From: Streptomyces sp. A012304
GTDB taxonomy: Bacteria; Actinomycetota; Actinomycetes; Streptomycetales; Streptomycetaceae
Assembly (NCBI RefSeq): GCF_026008495.1
Contig: NZ_BQUN01000057.1
Coordinates: forward strand, 171,344 to 235,343
DNA: 64,000 nucleotides
Direction: 5' to 3'
Positions within the stretch are counted from its first letter, which is position 1. Each line of letters begins with the position of its first letter. Under the pieces are notes generated by a model that saw nothing but the letters and a program-made list of their open reading frames with translations, was not told the DNA's origin and did not search any database. Shown here piece by piece: positions 42,300 through 51,985 of this stretch. The translations under genes were made by a program, and so were the position numbers.

Positions 42300-43559
42300 C
42301 TACGGCGCCGCGGGCCACGGCAGCCACGCCCGCACCTCGAACCCCCCGTCGTCACGCGGCCCGTGCTCCAGGCGCCCACCGGTCAGGGTGGCGCGTTCGG
42401 TGAGACCGATCAGGCCCTGCCCGGAGCCGGGGACGGGCGGTACGTCGCCCTCGGGGGCGGGGTTGCGGACGGTCACCGTGAGGCCTTCTCCGGGCCCGCC
42501 GGTGACGGTGACCGCGGCCTCCGCGCCGGGCGCGTGCTTGCGGGCGTTGGTGAGGCACTCCTGGGCGATGCGGTAGGCGGTGCGGCCGACGGAGACGGGC
42601 ACGGCGGCGGGGTCGGTGACGTGCTGGTCGAGGGTGACCTTCAGGCCGGCCTGACGGGACTCGGCGACCAGCGTGTCCAGGGCGGCCAGCGTCGGCTGGG
42701 GCCGGCCGTTGTCGTCGGGTTCGCCGGCCCGCAGCACGCCGATGATCTCCCGCAGGTCCTGGAGTGCCTCGTGGGCGCTCTCCCGGATGACGCCGGCCGC
42801 CCGCGCGACCTCCTCGCGGGGCGCGTCCGGCCGGAACTCCAGCGCGCCCGCGTGGACGCTGAGCAGCGTCAGCCGGTGGGCGAGCACATCGTGCATCTCC
42901 CGGGCGATGGCCTCGCGGGCCAGCCGCTGTGCCTGCTCGGCACGGAGCCGCGCCTCGGTCTCGGCGCGCCGGGCGCGGTCCCGCAGGCTGAGCATCAGCT
43001 GCCGCTTGGAGCGGACGAACATGCCCCAGCCGATGACGGCGACGGTGAGCAGGACGGTCCACACCACGGCCGGTCCGTACTCCAGCTCGGGATCCGGGCG
43101 CGCCCAGATCAGCACCGGGATCACCGCGAGCTGGACCCCGCCGATCCAGGCGACGTACCGGAAGGGCCGGTGCACGGTGAGGGTGAACAGGGCGACCGTG
43201 CAGGTCCCGGCCGAGGTGGTCGCGATGAAACCGAGGGGGATCGTCGCGACGGCGAGGGCGACGGGCCAGCGGCGGCGCAGCCAGACCGCGGCGCAGGAGA
43301 GCGCGCCCAGCAGCTGGTCGGCCACGAGGAGGGCGTGCGGCAGGTCATCGAACTCGGGCAGCGTGTCCGCCACCATCAGGCCGACGGCGACGGCCAGGAG
43401 GAAGCAGGTGAAGTCGACGACCCAGTCGCGTACGGTGCGCCGGGGCCGGCGTCCGCGCCGGTCGGCGTCCGGGTCCAGTTCGGCGGCCACGGCGGACGGC
43501 AGCAGCCATCGGCGCCCCGGGAAGGCCGCCGTCGGCGCGGCCTGGTCGTCACCCCTCAT
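42300..43559 (-). CDS. sensor histidine kinase (HPK7 type)
   Basis: 419 residues with about six hydrophobic segments in the N-terminal half (about 45-175), the dimerisation segment REAIAREMHDVLAHRLTLLS containing the phospho-His, and a C-terminal ATPase domain (ERATLTGGRLEHG). The ATG at 43559 lies a few bases beyond TAGATT on the minus strand, so a leaderless message is possible; the annotated TTG at 43568 is less likely. Partner of the response regulator downstream. The signal is unknown. Confidence 0.88.
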   Translation of the reverse strand: MRGDDQAAPTAAFPGRRWLLPSAVAAELDPDADRRGRRPRRTVRDWVVDFTCFLLAVAVGLMVADTLPEFDDLPHALLVADQLLGALSCAAVWLRRRWPVALAVATIPLGFIATTSAGTCTVALFTLTVHRPFRYVAWIGGVQLAVIPVLIWARPDPELEYGPAVVWTVLLTVAVIGWGMFVRSKRQLMLSLRDRARRAETEARLRAEQAQRLAREAIAREMHDVLAHRLTLLSVHAGALEFRPDAPREEVARAAGVIRESAHEALQDLREIIGVLRAGEPDDNGRPQPTLAALDTLVAESRQAGLKVTLDQHVTDPAAVPVSVGRTAYRIAQECLTNARKHAPGAEAAVTVTGGPGEGLTVTVRNPAPEGDVPPVPGSGQGLIGLTERATLTGGRLEHGPRDDGGFEVRAWLPWPAAP

Positions 43560-43759
43560 GGCCGACAAATCTACGCAGCGCGGGCGCGCGTCACCCCCGC
43601 ACGCGCGGAATCGACGACGAAAGCGGGACGGCCGCCTACCGAAGTCGCTCCGCCCTCGACTTTCGGCGTTGCCGCCCCGGCCGGCCCGGGCCTTCGGTCG
43701 GACGTGCCTCGCCCCGCGGCCGATGCGGATGGCGGTACCGGGGAGCGAGGGTGTGCCGT

Positions 43760-43960
43760 ATGAGAGAACTGCTGGGGATTGTGGGCTTCTTCGCCCTGGT
43801 GCAGGGCGTCGCCGGCCTCGTGCACGAGTTCACCGACTGGGACTGGGGGCTGGTGCAGCGGTACGACTTCCTCGACGGCTACGAGGTCTACGTGAGCGTG
43901 GCTCTCATCGTCCTCGCGCTCGCCCTGTTCGCCGCCGCGGACAGCCGGAAGCACGACTGA
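43760..43960 (+). CDS. 66-residue two-helix membrane protein
   Basis: Two hydrophobic segments (about 4-20 and 43-60) flank a polar loop with DWDWGLVQRYDFLDGYE, and the protein ends in DSRKHD. The ATG at 43760 is chosen over GTG at 43751. It is divergent from the histidine kinase gene. Function unknown; widespread short membrane proteins of this kind occur in Streptomyces. Confidence 0.65.
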   Translation: MRELLGIVGFFALVQGVAGLVHEFTDWDWGLVQRYDFLDGYEVYVSVALIVLALALFAAADSRKHD

Positions 43961-44089
43961 GCGGGGGCCGGGCCGGCGGCTCCACCGGTCGGCGGGGACC
44001 CAGTCGTGGACGCTTCGTGGAGCCGTCGCGCGCCAGGTTAACTTCCCGAGAACTCATCGGACGTGACGGTAAATTCCCTCAGGTTGTCA

Positions 44090-44114
44090 TTGACATGCCA
44101 TTGTCTACGCGCGT
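44090..44114 (+). promoter_or_regulatory. promoter of the secreted ribonuclease gene
   Basis: TTGACA (44090-44095) is followed by the CTACGCGCGT motif (44105-44114), a pattern I associate with promoters of secreted Streptomyces proteins. No close -10 match is seen. Confidence 0.45.
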
Positions 44115-44126
44115 CATCATGCGGGC

Positions 44127-44513
44127 ATGAGATTCCCCCCACGGATCACTCGCATCGGCGCCGCGGCCGCCGTCCTGTCCGCCCTCCTCGTCGGCGGAAC
44201 CGTCACCGCCACCCCGGCCGCGGCCGCGGTCGGCAGCATCTGCCACAGCGACCTGCCCTCCCAGGCGTACGACACGCTGGAACTGATCGAGCAGGGCGGC
44301 CCCTTCCCGTACTCCCAGGACGGCACCGTCTTCCAGAACCGGGAACGCATCCTGCCGAGTCAGCGCTCCGGCTACTACCACGAGTACACCGTGATCACGC
44401 CGGGCTCCTCCACGCGCGGTGCGCGCCGCATCGTCACCGGTGAGGAGTACCGGGAGGACTACTACACGGCCGATCACTACGCCTCGTTCGACCTGATCGA
44501 CTACGGCTGCTGA
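44127..44513 (+). CDS. secreted guanyl-specific ribonuclease (RNase Sa type)
   Basis: 128 residues with a signal peptide (about 1-34, AAAAVLSALLVGGTVTATPA). The mature domain closely matches RNase Sa: one Cys in GSICHSDLP and one in YGC (the disulfide), GPFPYSQDGTVFQNRE, catalytic Glu in YYHEYTVIT, Arg in RGARRIV and catalytic His in ADHYASFDL. It cleaves RNA after guanine. No barstar-like inhibitor is encoded next to it in this window; exported RNases need none if secreted quickly. Confidence 0.93.
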   Translation: MRFPPRITRIGAAAAVLSALLVGGTVTATPAAAAVGSICHSDLPSQAYDTLELIEQGGPFPYSQDGTVFQNRERILPSQRSGYYHEYTVITPGSSTRGARRIVTGEEYREDYYTADHYASFDLIDYGC

Positions 44514-44665
44514 ATCCCCCTCCCCCACACACTCGAACAGCCCTAGGAACGGTGCGAGCGGCTGGAGGTCCGGTCCCTTGTCGGGCCGGGCCCCGGCCGC
44601 ACCTCGCGTGACGCCGCGCACATAGGTGCGGGGGTCACGCTGATCACGTGTTAGCGTCCCGCCCC

Positions 44666-45949
44666 GTGACCACCCCGGCCCTGGACGCATCCGCACCCGG
44701 TTCGGGCGCCGCGGGCGATCCGCTCGGGCTGCTCGACCTCTTCGGCGACGCCTTCGTCCGCGACCCCTATCCGACGCTGGACGCGCTGCGCGCGCAGGCG
44801 CCCGTCCACCACGACCCCGGCACCGGGCTCTGGCTGGTCAGCCGCCACCGGGACATCCGCCGGGTGCTCCTCGACCCGGACACCTTCCGCCCCGACAACG
44901 CCCAGCACGCCGTCACCCCGCTGCCCGTCGGCGTTTTGCGGATCCTCGCCCGGGCGGGCTTCAACATCCCGCCCGCGCTGGCCAACAACGGCACGCCCAG
45001 CCATCCCGGACTGCGCCGGCTGGTCACCCGGTTCTTCAACGCCCGGCGCGTCGCGGCGGCCGTACCGGTCATCGAGCGCCTCGCGGACGAACTGCTCACC
45101 ACGGCACGGGAGCGGATCGACACCTCGGGCAGCGCCGACCTCTTCACGTCCTTCGCCCAGGTGCTGCCGTGCCGGGTCCTGATGGAGCTGCTGGGCATCG
45201 ACGGTGTCTCCCCCGCCACGCTGATCCGCTGGAGCGACGCCTCACTGGAGCTGTTCTGGGGCCGGCCCACACCGTCGCGCCAGCTGGAACTGGCGCCCCT
45301 GGTGGGCGAGTTCCACCAGTGGCTGACCCGCACCGTGACCGGCGGCACGGCCGCGCCCGACTCGTTCGTCGGATCGCTCGCCGAGCACCGTCTGCCCGAC
45401 GGTGAGCCGCTCGACGCGCGGACCGCGGCCGGCGTCTGCTTCTTCGTCTTCATCGCCGGGCAGTCCACCACCGGACAGCTCATCGCCACCGTGCTGCGCC
45501 GGGCCCTGGCCGACCCCGGCCTGTGGGCCCGCGTCGCCTCCGAGCAGGGCCTGGCCGAGGCATGGGTGGAAGAGGTGCTACGGCGTGAGCCGCCGGTGAC
45601 CACCTGGCGCAGGGTCGCCGCACGCCCCGTCGAGCTGGGCGGGGTGGAGCTGCCGGCCGGCGCGCAGGTGCTGCTGATGCTCATGGGCAGCGGCTCGGAC
45701 CCGGAGGTCTTCACCTCCGCGGAACGCATGTGCCCGCACCGGCCCGACGTCCGCCACCACCTGGCCTTCGGTGTCGGCCGCCACCGCTGCCCCGGCGCGT
45801 CCCTGGCCCGTACGGAGGCGGCCGTGGCGCTCCGGGCCGCCGCCCGCCACCTGCCGCGCCTGCGGCCGGCGGAAGCGGCGGCGGACGCCCCGATGCTGGG
45901 CCTGCTGTCCTTCCGCGCACCCCTGCGGGTGCGGGTCGAGCGGCCGTAG
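44666..45949 (+). CDS. cytochrome P450
   Basis: 427 residues with I-helix AGQSTT, K-helix EEVLRREPP and heme loop FGVGRHRCPG. The I-helix Gln replacing the more usual His/Asp is notable. The GTG at 44666 lies 10 bp after TAGCGT, a typical leaderless arrangement. An earlier GTG (44648) would introduce a TTA second codon but overlaps that -10. Redox partners are not adjacent. Function unknown. Confidence 0.88.
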   Translation: MTTPALDASAPGSGAAGDPLGLLDLFGDAFVRDPYPTLDALRAQAPVHHDPGTGLWLVSRHRDIRRVLLDPDTFRPDNAQHAVTPLPVGVLRILARAGFNIPPALANNGTPSHPGLRRLVTRFFNARRVAAAVPVIERLADELLTTARERIDTSGSADLFTSFAQVLPCRVLMELLGIDGVSPATLIRWSDASLELFWGRPTPSRQLELAPLVGEFHQWLTRTVTGGTAAPDSFVGSLAEHRLPDGEPLDARTAAGVCFFVFIAGQSTTGQLIATVLRRALADPGLWARVASEQGLAEAWVEEVLRREPPVTTWRRVAARPVELGGVELPAGAQVLLMLMGSGSDPEVFTSAERMCPHRPDVRHHLAFGVGRHRCPGASLARTEAAVALRAAARHLPRLRPAEAAADAPMLGLLSFRAPLRVRVERP

Positions 45950-46030
45950 GATCTCGACGCCGGCCCCGCAGGCGTCCTGGAGCACGTGGGGGCGGATCCT
46001 CTCCCTGCCTCCCCCGTTAAAGTCAGGGAC

Positions 46031-46720
46031 ATGGTGAGTCGATTCAGTGATGCGTTCCTCCTGGAGGCCGAACGGCATGCGGCCTGGGGGGCGGCCCAGC
46101 TCGAGGCCCTGACCTCGTTCCTGCCCGACGGGCCGTGGACGGCCGACCTGTCGGCCTGCCTCTACCGGCAGGGGGAGCTGGAGCTGCGGGTGGCCGTGCT
46201 GGGCACCTACGACATGGAGGAAGCGTCCTGGATGTGGGGCTGGGCCAACCCGGGCCTGCGGGGCACCGATGTCGTCGCGCCGACCGCCGCGGTGGAGCGG
46301 TTCGGGCGTGAGCGGGGCATCACCGAACTGACCGCGGAGGTCCTGGACCTCTCCGGCTTCGAGGATCCGCGGCGCGCGGCGGAGACGCTCGCCTTCACCG
46401 GCATGGGGGTGACCGGGGCGCCCGGCTACATCGGCGTCCCAGCGGGACCGGGCACACAGGTCTACTTCCTGCCCGACGACCCGCGCGTTCCCCGCGCCGG
46501 CCTGGATCCGGTCACGCTGCCCCGGACGCTGCTCACCGGCGCGGGACTGATCGGTCACTCGGCCCGGCAGGTCGTCGACGGGTACTTCGGCCACCACGGC
46601 GTGCCCCGGCGTGTCGAGGGCGACCGGATCGTCGCCGAGCTGCCCGGCGGCAACACGGTCGAGGTCGACTTCGACGCCGTCGGCCGGATCGCGGGGGTGG
46701 GGGTCAAGGCCCTGCCGTAG
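46031..46720 (+). CDS. conserved DUF6882-type protein
   Basis: A 229-residue soluble protein with conserved segments MEEASWMWGWANPGLRGTD and VTLPRTLLTGAGLIGHSARQ, matching a conserved actinobacterial protein (DUF6882). The ATG follows TAAAGT at leaderless spacing and AGGGAC. Its last 17 bp overlap the end of the convergent dihydrofolate reductase-family gene. No function is known. Confidence 0.75.
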   Translation: MVSRFSDAFLLEAERHAAWGAAQLEALTSFLPDGPWTADLSACLYRQGELELRVAVLGTYDMEEASWMWGWANPGLRGTDVVAPTAAVERFGRERGITELTAEVLDLSGFEDPRRAAETLAFTGMGVTGAPGYIGVPAGPGTQVYFLPDDPRVPRAGLDPVTLPRTLLTGAGLIGHSARQVVDGYFGHHGVPRRVEGDRIVAELPGGNTVEVDFDAVGRIAGVGVKALP

Positions 46721-47342
46721 CCTCCGGGGACTCGTAGGTGCCGTAGCGGGGGCGGCCCGTCACGTCGTACGACTGGATGGAGACGCCCCTGGAGGTGATC
46801 CGGCCGTCGGTGTGGCGGAACGCGGTGGGCAGGGCGCCGTCGGCGAAGAGGCGGCGGCCGGCACCGAGCACGACCGGGAAGGTCAGCAGGTGCACGGTGT
46901 CGACGAGGTCCAGGGCGAAGAGATCACGGGCCAGGGCGCCGCTGCCGTGGACCTGGAGTTCGCCATCGGTGCGCTCCTTGAGGGCGGTGACCTCCTTGGC
47001 GAGGTCGCCGTGGATCGCCGTGGCGCCGGGCCAGACCGGGTCGGTGAGGGCCGTGGTGGTGGCGACGTACTTCGGCAGGGAGTTCAGCCGGGAGGCGACG
47101 GGGTCGGCCGGGTCGGTGATCCCCGGCCAGTAGGCGGCGAAGATCTCGTACGTGCGGCGGCCGAGGAGGAAGGCGCCGGCGCGGTCGAAGACCTCGCCGA
47201 CGAACCGGCCGAAGTCGTCGTCCCAGTACGGGACGGTCCAGCCGCCCTGTGTGAAGCCGTCGCGGGTGTCCTCGCGGGGGCCGCCGGGGGCCTGGTACAC
47301 GCCGTCGAGGGTGACGAAGCCGGTGAGGACGAGCTTGCCCAT
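46704..47342 (-). CDS. dihydrofolate reductase-family (RibD C-terminal) protein
   Basis: 212 residues with the RibD_C/DHFR-like fold: LVLTGFVTLDGV at the N-terminus, GRRTYEIFAAYWP, LQVHGSGALARDLF and GRRLFADG. Stand-alone members of this family are NADPH-dependent reductases of unknown substrate, not the essential DHFR. The ATG lies 36 bp beyond CCTCCTTGTC on the other strand, so the ribosome site is AGGAGG. Convergent with the DUF6882 gene and overlapping it by 17 bp. Confidence 0.85.
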   Translation of the reverse strand: MGKLVLTGFVTLDGVYQAPGGPREDTRDGFTQGGWTVPYWDDDFGRFVGEVFDRAGAFLLGRRTYEIFAAYWPGITDPADPVASRLNSLPKYVATTTALTDPVWPGATAIHGDLAKEVTALKERTDGELQVHGSGALARDLFALDLVDTVHLLTFPVVLGAGRRLFADGALPTAFRHTDGRITSRGVSIQSYDVTGRPRYGTYESPEATAGP

Positions 47343-47439
47343 GACGTGTCCTCCTTGTCCGTGCTCGGGTGGGGTTCGCTGTCGTCAGTGCAGACCCCGC
47401 CCGGGCCCGGAAGTCATCGGTCCGTCCTCCGGCCGGTGG

Positions 47440-48561
47440 TCAGCCGCCCAGTTCCTGGTACCTGGCCGTCAGCCGTGCCGCGCCCTCCTGGGTCAGGGAG
47501 CCGAACAGGCGCAGCCGGGAGATGCCGCCGTCGGGGAAGATGTCCACGCGCGCGTGGGTGGCGACGGCCGGGGTGGGCAGCACGAACCGGTGGTTGGTGT
47601 CGGGCTGGAGGCGGGTGCGCGGCAGGATCTCCCTCCAGGCGTCCTCGGCGTCCCCGCCGTCCCGTACCGACACCGACGCCCAGCCCGCGCTGTTTCCCTT
47701 CAGATACGCCGTGTCGATCTCCAGGGCGCGGATCTGCGCCTGGGCGGCCAGGCGGTAGCGGATCCAGTCGTGGCCCTGGTCGCGGCGGCGGCGGGTCTCC
47801 CAGCCGTCGTCCATCTTGCGGGAGCGGCCCGGCTGGATGGTGTTGGTGGCCGGTGAGTAGAAGCGGTTGGAGGCGTCCTCGACCTGGCCGCCGTTCTCCA
47901 GGGCGACGACGTCGAAGGTGCCGAGGACGTCCAGCCAGGCGGGGTCGGGGACGACCTCGCCGTACACCCGCAGGCGGGCGATGCCGCCGTCGGGGTGCTG
48001 GTTGATCCGCAGGTGCGTGAAGCGCTGTTCGACGGAGACGGCGAAACCGTTCGCCGCGTGGCCGCCGACCGGAGTGCGCGGGACCAGGGTCGTCCACTTC
48101 ACGTCGTCCCCGAGCAGTTGTTCCGGGGAGGGGGAGCCGGCCACCGAGGTGCCCTGGACCGACACGGCCTGCGGGTAGTTGCCGCGGAAGTGGGCGGTGT
48201 CGACGACGATGCCCCGGATGACGCCGGGCGCGCCGAGGCGGACCAGCGCCCAGTCGTGGTCGTCGGCGGTCGGCCAGGGGTGGCCGGCCGAGGCGCCGCG
48301 GCGGCGGCGGGTCTCCCAGCCGTCCATGACCTTGCCCTTGTGGCCGAAGTGCTCGGGGTCGAACTCGGCGGGCCCGGGCACCAGCAGGTTCTCCCGCTGG
48401 GCGAAGAACTCGTCGTTGGCGGCGATGACACCGGCGCCGAGCTGCCGGTCGGCGAGGTCGGCGTACTGGGTGAAGGGGAAGTCGGCGGTGCGGTAGTCCG
48501 CGTACGGGTCGCCGCCGCCGTAGGGGTTCGCGTCGCCGGTGAAATGGGGTATCGCCGTCAC
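47440..48561 (-). CDS. alc: allantoicase
   Basis: 373 residues with two allantoicase repeats, each with a DGWETRRRR motif (about 80 and 263) and a GI(A/S)RLR[LV][YF]G element. It hydrolyses allantoate to ureidoglycolate and urea. The GTG follows AAAGGA. It is transcribed with allantoinase, which ends 47 bp upstream, and is part of the purine degradation route. The upstream promoter carries an AllR-type operator. Confidence 0.93.
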   Translation of the reverse strand: MTAIPHFTGDANPYGGGDPYADYRTADFPFTQYADLADRQLGAGVIAANDEFFAQRENLLVPGPAEFDPEHFGHKGKVMDGWETRRRRGASAGHPWPTADDHDWALVRLGAPGVIRGIVVDTAHFRGNYPQAVSVQGTSVAGSPSPEQLLGDDVKWTTLVPRTPVGGHAANGFAVSVEQRFTHLRINQHPDGGIARLRVYGEVVPDPAWLDVLGTFDVVALENGGQVEDASNRFYSPATNTIQPGRSRKMDDGWETRRRRDQGHDWIRYRLAAQAQIRALEIDTAYLKGNSAGWASVSVRDGGDAEDAWREILPRTRLQPDTNHRFVLPTPAVATHARVDIFPDGGISRLRLFGSLTQEGAARLTARYQELGG

Positions 48562-48607
48562 GGTGATCAGGTCGTCCTTTCGAGGTCGGCCGGTGCGGGT
48601 GGGTGGC

Positions 48608-49948
48608 TCAGTGGTCCCGGGTCAGCAGACGGCCCCTCGGAGCGGTGAACTCGCCGTCGGCGTGGACGCGTTCGCCGCGCAGCCAGGTGGACTTCACGAC
48701 GCCGTACAGGGTCCGGCCGGCGTAGGCCGTGACCTGGTTGCGGTGGTGGAGGGCCGCGGGGTCGACGGTGAACGTCTCGTCGGGCGCGAGGACGGCGAAG
48801 TCGGCGTCACGGCCCGCCGCGATGGCGCCCTTGCGGTCGTCGAGGCCGACGAGCCGTGCCGTGTGCGTGGACATCCAGCGGACCACGTCCTCCAGGCCGT
48901 GCCCCCGCCGGCGCGCCTCGGTCCAGACGGCCGACAGGCTGAGCTGGAGGCCGGAGATGCCGCCCCAGGCGGTGGCGAAGTCGTCGGTCTTGAGGTCGGC
49001 GGTGGACGGGGAGTGGTCGGTGACCACGCAGTCGATGGTGCCGTCGGCCAGCGCCTGCCAGAGCAGGTCCTGGTTGGCGGCCTCCCGGATGGGCGGGCAG
49101 CACTTGAACTCGCTCGCGCCGTCCGGGACTTCCTCGGCGGTGAGGGTCAGGTAGTGCGGGCAGGTCTCCACGGTGACGCGCACGCCCTCCGCCTTGGCCG
49201 CGGCGATCAGCGGCAGCGCGTCGGACGAGGAGAGGTGCAGGACGTGCACGCGCGCGTCGAGGCGGCGGGCCTGGGCGACGAGGTGCGCGACGGCGGTGTC
49301 CTCGGCGTCGCGGGGGCGGCTGGCGAGGAAGTCGGCGTACTTGGGGCCGCCCTGCTGCGGGGCGGCGTCCAGGTGGTGCGGGTCCTCGGCGTGCACGATC
49401 AGCAGGCCGTCGAAGCCGGCGATCTCGGCGAGGGAGCGGGCGAGTCTCTCCTGGTCCAGGTGCGGGAACTCGTCGACGCCGGACGGGGAGAGGAAGGCCT
49501 TGAAGCCGAAGACGCCCGCCTCGTGCAGCGGGCGGAGGTCCTTGACGTTGTCGGGCAGGGCGCCGCCCCAGAAGCCGATGTCGATGTGGGCCTTGTCGGC
49601 GGCGACCCGCTGCTTGGTGCGCAGGTGGTCGACCGTCGTGGTCGGCGGGAGGGAGTTGAGGGGCATGTCGACGAGGGTGGTGATGCCGCCGGCCGCCGCC
49701 GCGCGCGTGGCGGTCCAGAAGCCTTCCCAGTGGGTGCGGCCGGGGTCGTTGACGTGCACGTGTGTGTCGACGAGGCCGGGCAGCAGGACGTGGTCGCCGA
49801 GGTCCTCCAGGCGGGCGCCGGCGGGGACGGGCGCGTCGTGGGGCAGGACGGCCGTGATCCGTCCCGCCGCGACGGCGACCGAGGCGGCGCGCGTCCCTTC
49901 CGGAGTGATGACACGCGTCGAGCGCAGCACCAGTTCAGCGTCGGACAC
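48608..49948 (-). CDS. allB: allantoinase
   Basis: 446 residues of the amidohydrolase superfamily: metal-binding [10 protein letters not shown], carboxylated Lys in [10 protein letters not shown], His in VHAEDPHHL and HVLHLSS, and Asp in VTDHSP. It opens the allantoin ring to give allantoate. The GTG at 49948 follows GAGAGGGG; an upstream ATG at 49996 lies over the operator and is less likely. First gene of the allB-alc operon. Confidence 0.93.
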   Translation of the reverse strand: MSDAELVLRSTRVITPEGTRAASVAVAAGRITAVLPHDAPVPAGARLEDLGDHVLLPGLVDTHVHVNDPGRTHWEGFWTATRAAAAGGITTLVDMPLNSLPPTTTVDHLRTKQRVAADKAHIDIGFWGGALPDNVKDLRPLHEAGVFGFKAFLSPSGVDEFPHLDQERLARSLAEIAGFDGLLIVHAEDPHHLDAAPQQGGPKYADFLASRPRDAEDTAVAHLVAQARRLDARVHVLHLSSSDALPLIAAAKAEGVRVTVETCPHYLTLTAEEVPDGASEFKCCPPIREAANQDLLWQALADGTIDCVVTDHSPSTADLKTDDFATAWGGISGLQLSLSAVWTEARRRGHGLEDVVRWMSTHTARLVGLDDRKGAIAAGRDADFAVLAPDETFTVDPAALHHRNQVTAYAGRTLYGVVKSTWLRGERVHADGEFTAPRGRLLTRDH

Positions 49949-49976
49949 CCGGGGGCCCCTCTCTGCCGCCGTTAAC

Positions 49977-50008
49977 TTCCACGTAACGGAATTCAACGTT
50001 CTGTTGAA
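49977..50008 (-). promoter_or_regulatory. AllR-type operator upstream of allB
   Basis: TTCCACGTAACGGAA (49977-49991) matches the 15-bp pattern at 50084 and 52652. Immediately adjacent is a perfect inverted repeat TTCAAC-N5-GTTGAA (49992-50008). Confidence 0.78.
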
Positions 50009-50083
50009 GGAGTCTTCACTCCCGCCCGCACCCCGTCAAGGGCACACTTCTCCACAGTGCCCCACCTCCGCCACTCTGGATGT

Positions 50084-50098
50084 TTCCACAAAGCGGAA
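50084..50098 (+). promoter_or_regulatory. AllR-type operator upstream of allR
   Basis: TTCCACAAAGCGGAA lies about 100 bp before the regulator's start codon and shares TTCCAC and GGAA ends with the other two sites, indicating autoregulation. Confidence 0.75.
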
Positions 50099-50199
50099 TT
50101 ATCATTTCGGCAGACAGAACGTAGCTACGCACAAGCGAGGAGTCAACCGACCGCCGGGTAGGCTTCAGCTCTTCCCGCCAGTTTCGAAAGGAACGCGCC

Positions 50200-51000
50200 G
50201 TGCCGACGTCCAGCGCCAGCACCACCGACTCCGCCAAGTCCGCCGGCGGAGGGGTCCAGTCCCTCGAGCGCGCCTTCGATCTGCTGGAGCGGATGGCCGA
50301 CGCGGGCGGCGAGGTCGGCCTGAGCGAGCTGTCCGCGACCAGCGGGCTGCCGCTGCCCACCATCCACCGACTGATGCGCACCCTGGTCGCCTGCGGGTAC
50401 GTCCGCCAGCAGACCAACCGCCGTTACGCGCTCGGGCCGCGCCTGATCCGCCTCGGAGAGTCCGCCTCCCGGCTGCTGGGCACCTGGGCCCGCCCCTACC
50501 TGGCCCGGCTGGTCGAGGAGACCGGCGAGACGGCGAACATGGCGCTGCTCGACGGCGACGAGATCGTGTACGTGGCGCAGGTGCCGTCCAAGCACTCGAT
50601 GCGCATGTTCACCGAGGTCGGCCGGCGCGTCCTGCCGCACTCCACGGGCGTCGGCAAGGCGCTGCTCGCCGGCTTCCCGGACGACGAGGTCCGCGCCCTT
50701 CTCCGGCGCACCGGCATGCCCGCCGCGACGGAGAAGACGATCACCACGCCGGACGGCTTCCTGGCCGCCCTCAAGGCCGTGCGCGACCAGGGCTACGCCG
50801 TCGACGACAACGAACAGGAGATCGGCGTCCGCTGCCTCGCGGTCTCGGTCCCCGACTCCCCCACCGCGGCAGCCATCTCGATCTCCGGCCCGGCCGGCCG
50901 CGTCACCGACTCCGCCACGGAAAAAATCGTGCCGGTACTGAAGGAAGTCGCGGCAGACCTGTCGACGGCCCTGACGAGCACGGGCGGGACGGTGGGCTGA
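50200..51000 (+). CDS. allR: IclR-family repressor, AllR-like
   Basis: 266 residues with the IclR winged helix (SLERAFDLLERMADAGGEVG, SGLPLPTIHRLMRTL) and effector domain (GRRVLPHSTGVGKALLAG, DNEQEIGVRCLAVSV). The GTG at 50200 follows GAAAGGAAC. It is divergent from allB, as in S. coelicolor, where AllR represses the allantoin genes and malate synthase. Three operators of one pattern in this window agree with that role; the effectors are known to be allantoate or glyoxylate-type compounds. Confidence 0.9.
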   Translation: MPTSSASTTDSAKSAGGGVQSLERAFDLLERMADAGGEVGLSELSATSGLPLPTIHRLMRTLVACGYVRQQTNRRYALGPRLIRLGESASRLLGTWARPYLARLVEETGETANMALLDGDEIVYVAQVPSKHSMRMFTEVGRRVLPHSTGVGKALLAGFPDDEVRALLRRTGMPAATEKTITTPDGFLAALKAVRDQGYAVDDNEQEIGVRCLAVSVPDSPTAAAISISGPAGRVTDSATEKIVPVLKEVAADLSTALTSTGGTVG

Positions 51001-51482
51001 GCGGGCCCGCAGGGCGCGGCGGCGGTCACCTGGCGGCACCGTCGCGCGGGACGCGACATTGAAGGGCGCGGGGCGGGTCCGCGAGGGCGCAGGGACGGTT
51101 CCAGCGGCCCGGCAGGGCCCCTGTGGGCCGACGGTCCGTCGGGCCGGCTCGGCCGTCGGGCGGGGCGCTGCCAGCGGGCGCCACACAGCCACCGGGCGCG
51201 GGGCGACCGCCGAACCCGAACCCGGCACCGTCACGGGCGGAGCGGGTCCGACGGCGGGGAAGAACCCACCGACCCTTGCCGGGCGCGGCACTGCCGGTGG
51301 GCCGTGGGCCCGGTACGGCTGTCCGGAGGCCGCGGCCGTCCCTGTCGGCGCGGTCCCGGCCGATGGGGCACGGGCGCCCTACGACACGGCGCAGGCCCCC
51401 GACAACGCACCAGCCGCCTTCACGGCGCACCCAGCCGCGTCAACCGCGCGGCGGGCGCGGCGTGCGGCGGTCGGGTCTCGGG
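51001..51482. other. intergenic, no gene recognised
   Basis: About 480 bp of GC-rich sequence between allR and the DUF5955 gene. Long open frames on both strands are compositional and have no ribosome site or family match. Confidence 0.5.
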
Positions 51483-51800
51483 CTACCGGCCCCGCTCCGG
51501 CTCTCCGAACAGTTCCACCGCGTCCCGGACGTCCGACAGGCCCCGTGACAGCGCGCTCACCGAGCCGATCGCGCCGGCGATCAGCAGCAGGGAACGGCGC
51601 AGGCGGGGTACTTCCGGGACGCCGTGGGTCGCCATCGCGGCGAGTGCGGCGAGTTCGTCCTCGGCGATGACCCGGTCAGGGAACTCCGCCGGATGGGCCG
51701 CGAGTTCACGGCGCAGGCGGGAGACCGCCGTGCGCAGTTCCACCACCCTCGGGTCCTCGTCGCTGCCGGTCACTGGCCTCTGCCCCAAGCTCCGCAACAC
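51483..51800 (-). CDS. DUF5955 small conserved protein
   Basis: A 105-residue protein with mostly alpha-helical character: RELAAHPAEFPDRVIAEDEL in one helix and RLRRSLLLIAGAIGSVSALS in another. The family DUF5955 is conserved in Streptomyces next to allR and malate synthase. The GTG at 51800 follows GGGGGGAGAG. No signal peptide. Function unknown. Confidence 0.78.
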   Translation of the reverse strand: MLRSLGQRPVTGSDEDPRVVELRTAVSRLRRELAAHPAEFPDRVIAEDELAALAAMATHGVPEVPRLRRSLLLIAGAIGSVSALSRGLSDVRDAVELFGEPERGR

Positions 51801-51985
51801 AGCTCTCCCCCCGCGCACGTCGCCGTGCGCACGTCGTCCTGCCCCCCGGCCGTCCCCGTGGCGATGGTCGGCCGCCGAGGGACCGCGGGTCAGTAAACGC
51901 CTTCCGGACCGGCTCCGCCACCGTGCGGACCGAAATTCAGCCTTGGGAACCGCGCGGCCGCCGCCGCTTCAGGTATGCAGAACCC

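Noticed and set aside
51059..51670. Plus-strand frame of 203 codons after allR
   Set aside because: Low-complexity Arg/Pro/Gly sequence without ribosome site, overlapping the DUF5955 gene.
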